Shown: positions 61,960 to 62,199 of the stretch, in pieces
Layout of the letters: each line of letters opens with the position of its first letter
How positions within the stretch are numbered: the stretch's first letter is position 1
Assembly (NCBI RefSeq): GCF_001879105.1
Contig: NZ_MLCF01000016.1
Span: forward strand, 1-62,199
Reading direction: 5' to 3'
DNA length: 62,199 nt
Source: Mangrovactinospora gilvigrisea
GTDB taxonomy: Bacteria; Actinomycetota; Actinomycetes; Streptomycetales; Streptomycetaceae
Position numbers and translations under genes: made by a program
The notes under the pieces: model-generated
What the model was told of the DNA's origin: nothing
Seen by the model: the letters and a program-made list of their open reading frames with translations, nothing else
The model's database searches: none

Positions 61960-62199
61960 CGGCCCGCGAAGCAGTCCGGGTGGGGTGCCGGAGTTGCTGC
62001 GGTCCACGAAGCGGTCCGAGCGGGATGCCGGGGTTCCTGCGGAACGCGAAGCAGTCCGAGCGGGATGCCGGGGTTCCTGCGGAACGCGAAGCAGTCCGAG
62101 CGGGATGCCGGGGTTCCCGCGGCCCGCGAAGCAGTCCGAGCGGGATGCCGGGGTTCCCGCGGCCCGCGAAGCAGTCCGGGTGGGGTGCCGGGGCGAAGG
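61960..62199. repeat. Tandem array of six 40-bp units, cut by window end
   Basis: Six units of exactly 40 bp follow one another (starting 61960, 62000, 62040, 62080, 62120, 62160). The consensus opens CGGCCCGCGAAGCAGTCC and ends GGGATGCCGGGGTTCC plus two bases. Units 2-5 are nearly identical; the first and last differ (GGGTGGGGTGCCGG) and resemble the copies at 42366 and 52343. The last unit ends GGGGCGAAGG, which also occurs in the 40-bp unit at 12901. The array continues past the window, so its full length is unknown. Confidence 0.93.

Noticed and set aside
61960..62199. CRISPR array
   Set aside because: Units are contiguous 40-bp tandem copies with no variable spacers, and no cas gene is present.

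Overview
This 62.2 kb window comes from the core chromosome of a high-GC actinomycete, almost certainly a Streptomyces. It carries the developmental regulator bldC, the Lsr2 paralogue lsrL, a Streptomyces-type valine dehydrogenase and a DUF3073 protein, interleaved with most of the de novo purine pathway (purM, purF, purL, purQ, purS, purC, purB, purD). As recalled, this order matches the SCO4068-SCO4092 neighbourhood of S. coelicolor, so the right 45 kb is conserved backbone. All function calls are homology judgements made by reading; no search was run.

Layout. (1) 1-3.5 kb: a frameshifted regulator remnant, then an AAA-type ATPase with a C-terminal nuclease-like tail behind a perfect 14-bp inverted repeat, then a lipoprotein with an internal duplication and a small membrane protein. 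(2) 3.8-11.1 kb: a redox island with three aldo/keto reductases, two carboxymuconolactone-decarboxylase-like proteins, a cupin, a zinc alcohol dehydrogenase, two related XRE/MmyB-type regulators and a scrap of a fourth reductase. (3) 11.4-14.8 kb: a lipoprotein, a secreted DUF11-like protein, a purine-rich repeat block, a membrane PP2C/SpoIIE phosphatase and a small basic protein. (4) 15.2-23.2 kb: hrpA helicase, tRNA-Asp, bldC, a conserved hypothetical gene, vdh and the DUF3073 gene. (5) 23.4-31.1 kb: purF-purM and purS-purQ-purL, separated by a divergent WXG-like/NlpC-P60 gene pair and an SCP2-like gene. (6) 31.2-37.0 kb: a five-gene peptide/nickel-type ABC importer. (7) 37.6-42.3 kb: lsrL, two tRNA-Gly genes and an ABC-2 exporter coupled to a DesK/DesR-like two-component pair. 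(8) 42.4-52.3 kb: purC, purB, a fused alpha-beta glycyl-tRNA synthetase, a LysR regulator, and a PP2C phosphatase translationally coupled to an NB-ARC/TPR ATPase. (9) 52.4-60.4 kb: the kbl-tdh threonine degradation pair, a MocR-type regulator, a YczE-like membrane protein, a dimethylformamidase-like protein and a protease-like membrane protein that lacks the metalloprotease motif. (10) purD and a 40-bp tandem array running off the right end.

How the genes work together. PurF, PurD, PurS/Q/L, PurM, PurC and PurB cover most steps from PRPP to AICAR; purN and purK/E are not here. Kbl and Tdh convert threonine to glycine and acetyl-CoA, and glycine is the substrate of both PurD and the glycyl-tRNA synthetase, so the right half has a glycine/purine theme. 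The least explained items are the left-end ATPase with its palindrome, the duplicated redox module, the WXG/NlpC pair inside the purine locus, the phosphatase/NB-ARC pair, the motif-less protease homologue, and a 40-bp repeat family found in several intergenic gaps.
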